From positions 186,001-250,000 of the forward strand of contig CALWRF010000040.1 in NCBI GenBank assembly GCA_944383885.1: a DNA stretch of 64,000 nt, read 5' to 3'. Of this stretch, positions 62,294 through 64,000 are shown piece by piece. The translations under genes and the position numbers were made by a program. The DNA is from an uncultured Clostridia bacterium (GTDB lineage Bacteria; Bacillota; Clostridia; Lachnospirales; Anaerotignaceae). Within the stretch, counting starts at the first letter, position 1, and every line of letters starts with the position of its first letter. The notes beneath the pieces are model-generated. The model had not been told where the DNA came from, did no database searches, and worked only from the letters and a program-made list of their open reading frames with translations.

Positions 62294-63769
62294 TTAAATG
62301 CTCGAGGCTATTGAGTTAAACATATACAAAAGCGGTGTAGGGAAAAATCCCAATATAACCGAAGTTATTGTTAACGAAATAATTGTAACTGTCATAAGCG
62401 GTCCCGGGTCTTTTACATTGCTGTCATCTCTGCCTGCTACTGCCTCTCTTTTAGGAAAATATGCCGCTATAAGTATTGTAAATATGTAAAGAGCCGTAAG
62501 GAGCGCGGAAATTATAAGCACATAAATACCAGCGTAAGCCAATGGGTTATGCGCCCTTACTGCCGAAACGGCTATGTTCCATTTGCTGTGAAATCCCGCA
62601 AAAGGCGGCACGCCTACCAGACCAAAACCGCAGACAGTAAAGCACCCGAATATAACAGGCATTTTCATGCCTATGCCTTCTATTTCTTTTATGTACTGCC
62701 TTCCGGTCTGCACCAGTATGGCGCCGGTACAGAAAAAGAGAGTAATTTTAATTACGGCATGATATACCATGTGCAAAAGCCCACTGGCAAGACCTTCCTG
62801 CGTCATAAGTGAAACACTGAAAAGTATGTATGAAAGATTGCTTATTGTGGAATATGCCAGCCTGCGTTTTATATGGCTTGTTTTAAGCGCCATTGTAGAG
62901 CCTATAAGTATTGTAATAAGCGCCGTTGCCATAATTATATACTGTGCCCACGTGCCCTTTAGCAGATACGTTCCGTAAGAAAAATACGTAAGGCGTATTA
63001 TGGCAAAAGCGCCTGATTTAACAACGGCTACAGCGTGCAGCAGCGCCGTAACAGGCGTAGGGGCTACCGAAGCTGTTGGCAGCCACATAAAAAGCGGAAA
63101 TACAGCCGCCTTAACGCCAAAACCAAAAAACGTAAGCACATATACCAGCCTTAGTATGTTTTCGTTATCCCTTACAGCAATATAATTAAGTGTTCCGCCA
63201 AAATAAAAGTCTGTTGTGTCACTGTAACATATAATTATTACAAGACCTATAAAAGCCAGCGCGGCTCCGCTCATCATAAATATTATATACATCTTGCCTG
63301 CATGGAAAGCCTTTGCGTCCATCTCATGTATTACAAGGGGAAGCGTTGCCAGTGTCAGCAGCTCATAAAACAGATACATTGTAAACATATTCGCAGCAAA
63401 GGCTATACCCATAGTAACGCCGAAAGACATTACAAAAAAAGTAAAAAACCTCTGTTCATCTCTTTCATGGCTCATATACTCAAATGCGTACAAAGTAGTA
63501 GGCGGCCACAAAAGCGCGACCATAGTGCCGAATACCTTTGAAAGCCCGTCTATTTTAAGCGCTATTTTTATATGATCCGAAAACTGAATAATGTTAACAT
63601 ACGTATGCTGATAATTAAGTATGGCAAATATAGACAGCACTGTATTTATAACAACTATGGTTATTACAAAATACCGCATTTTTGTCCTGTTTTCAAAAGG
63701 CTTGGCAAGTATAAAAAAACAGGTTATAAATGGAAATATAACTGGTAGCAATGTCAAATAAGAACTCAT
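62294..63769 (-). CDS. Proton-conducting membrane subunit, MrpD/NuoN-like
   Basis: Antiporter-like subunit (491 aa from ATG 63769, chosen because GGGGGA lies 6 bases before it; TTG 63775 abuts that site). About 14 helices; hallmark GVKAAVFPLFMWLPTASVAPTPVTALLHAVAVVKSG. The conserved glutamate is in the FYELLTLATLPLVIHE segment. Lies between two related genes, spacing 18 and 37 bases. Confidence 0.9.
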   Translation of the reverse strand: MSSYLTLLPVIFPFITCFFILAKPFENRTKMRYFVITIVVINTVLSIFAILNYQHTYVNIIQFSDHIKIALKIDGLSKVFGTMVALLWPPTTLYAFEYMSHERDEQRFFTFFVMSFGVTMGIAFAANMFTMYLFYELLTLATLPLVIHEMDAKAFHAGKMYIIFMMSGAALAFIGLVIIICYSDTTDFYFGGTLNYIAVRDNENILRLVYVLTFFGFGVKAAVFPLFMWLPTASVAPTPVTALLHAVAVVKSGAFAIIRLTYFSYGTYLLKGTWAQYIIMATALITILIGSTMALKTSHIKRRLAYSTISNLSYILFSVSLMTQEGLASGLLHMVYHAVIKITLFFCTGAILVQTGRQYIKEIEGIGMKMPVIFGCFTVCGFGLVGVPPFAGFHSKWNIAVSAVRAHNPLAYAGIYVLIISALLTALYIFTILIAAYFPKREAVAGRDDSNVKDPGPLMTVTIISLTITSVILGFFPTPLLYMFNSIASSI

Positions 63770-63806
63770 AATCAATCCCCCGCAGCCGAAATGCTGCCGT
63801 TATTAA

Positions 63807-64000
63807 CTAAAATATATCCTGGGTAATACCTGAAAAAACATCTATAAGCCCGGAAGGGAATATACCTACAGCCAAAACGCCTGCGGCTAAAGCCATTAAA
63901 GGCACAAGCATTAAATAATTAGGCTCTTTATTCTCAAGCTTTGAGTAATCAAAACCTTTGCCCGGGAAAAAAGCATCTGACACAATAGTTAAAAGATAGC
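63807..64000 (-). CDS. Third antiporter-like subunit, 5' end outside window
   Basis: Only the last 63 codons are present, ending in TAG at 63807-63809. The piece VSDAFFPGKGFDYSK, then a hydrophobic helix with MALAAGVLAVGIFPSG, matches the C-terminus of MrpD/NuoN-type subunits. It is the upstream neighbour of the two complete antiporter-like genes, so the cluster has at least three. Confidence 0.75.
   Translation of the reverse strand, partial: YLLTIVSDAFFPGKGFDYSKLENKEPNYLMLVPLMALAAGVLAVGIFPSGLIDVFSGITQDIF

Overview
The window reads as chromosome of an anaerobic, low-GC Gram-positive bacterium of the Clostridia, probably an amino-acid fermenter of the Lachnospiraceae/Anaerotignum type (inference). 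Grounds: sigma-A style promoters and strong AGGAGG ribosome sites, many TTG/GTG starts, a T-box leader on alaS, a TPP riboswitch, an S-layer-homology protein, a ferredoxin-dependent 2-oxoacid oxidoreductase, Na+-coupled amino-acid carriers, and a full early tetrapyrrole operon with none of the late haem genes. No phage, insertion sequence, CRISPR array, rRNA or tRNA gene was found.

Layout. 1-1.5 kb: 3'-truncated HlyD-type efflux adaptor behind a promoter with four phased 11-bp repeats. 1.6-4.2 kb: four-gene 2-oxoacid (probably branched-chain, Vor-type) ferredoxin oxidoreductase, divergent from an IclR regulator. 4.4-11.7 kb: IclR, then hemA, precorrin-2 dehydrogenase, hemC, cobA-hemD fusion, hemB and hemL, mostly overlapping; this gives uroporphyrinogen III, precorrin-2 and sirohydrochlorin. 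11.9-17.7 kb: Na+/alanine symporter, ACT-domain protein, HAD hydrolase divergent from a LysR regulator, alanine-racemase-like enzyme. 18.1-23.0 kb: operon of a 47-aa basic protein, a Pot-type ABC transporter without binding protein, a PfkB sugar kinase and an ADP-ribosylglycohydrolase; an M20 amidohydrolase is divergent. 24.3-29.1 kb: Gld-like ABC-2 exporter operon. 29.3-31.3 kb: TPP-riboswitch-controlled ABC permease and ATPase (no binding protein), then YbaN. 31.4-35.7 kb: two AEC carriers plus an aconitase-family hydratase.

35.8-36.2 kb is a structured non-coding stretch; then alaS with its T-box, an SLH protein, a MocR-type regulator and gltX. 43.8-48.6 kb: RND efflux pump and lipoprotein adaptor behind three 11-bp phased repeats. 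48.7-53.4 kb: YjbQ, a membrane-anchored unknown, an ABC-F ATPase, NifU and NifS. 53.5-57.4 kb: LysR regulator, an ornithine-cyclodeaminase-family enzyme with a long leader able to fold as a three-way junction, and an NSS amino-acid transporter. 57.5-60.0 kb: P-type cation ATPase. 60.1-64.0 kb: three ion-translocating subunits of the MrpA/MrpD/NuoL/NuoN superfamily, the last cut by the window edge.

The best leads for something undescribed are the three-way-junction leader at 54.6 kb, the two efflux promoters that lack a -35 but carry phased direct repeats, the transporter/kinase/glycohydrolase operon with its small leading gene, the AEC/hydratase operon, and the structured stretch at 35.8-36.2 kb. 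All functional assignments come from reading motifs by eye; no database search was run.
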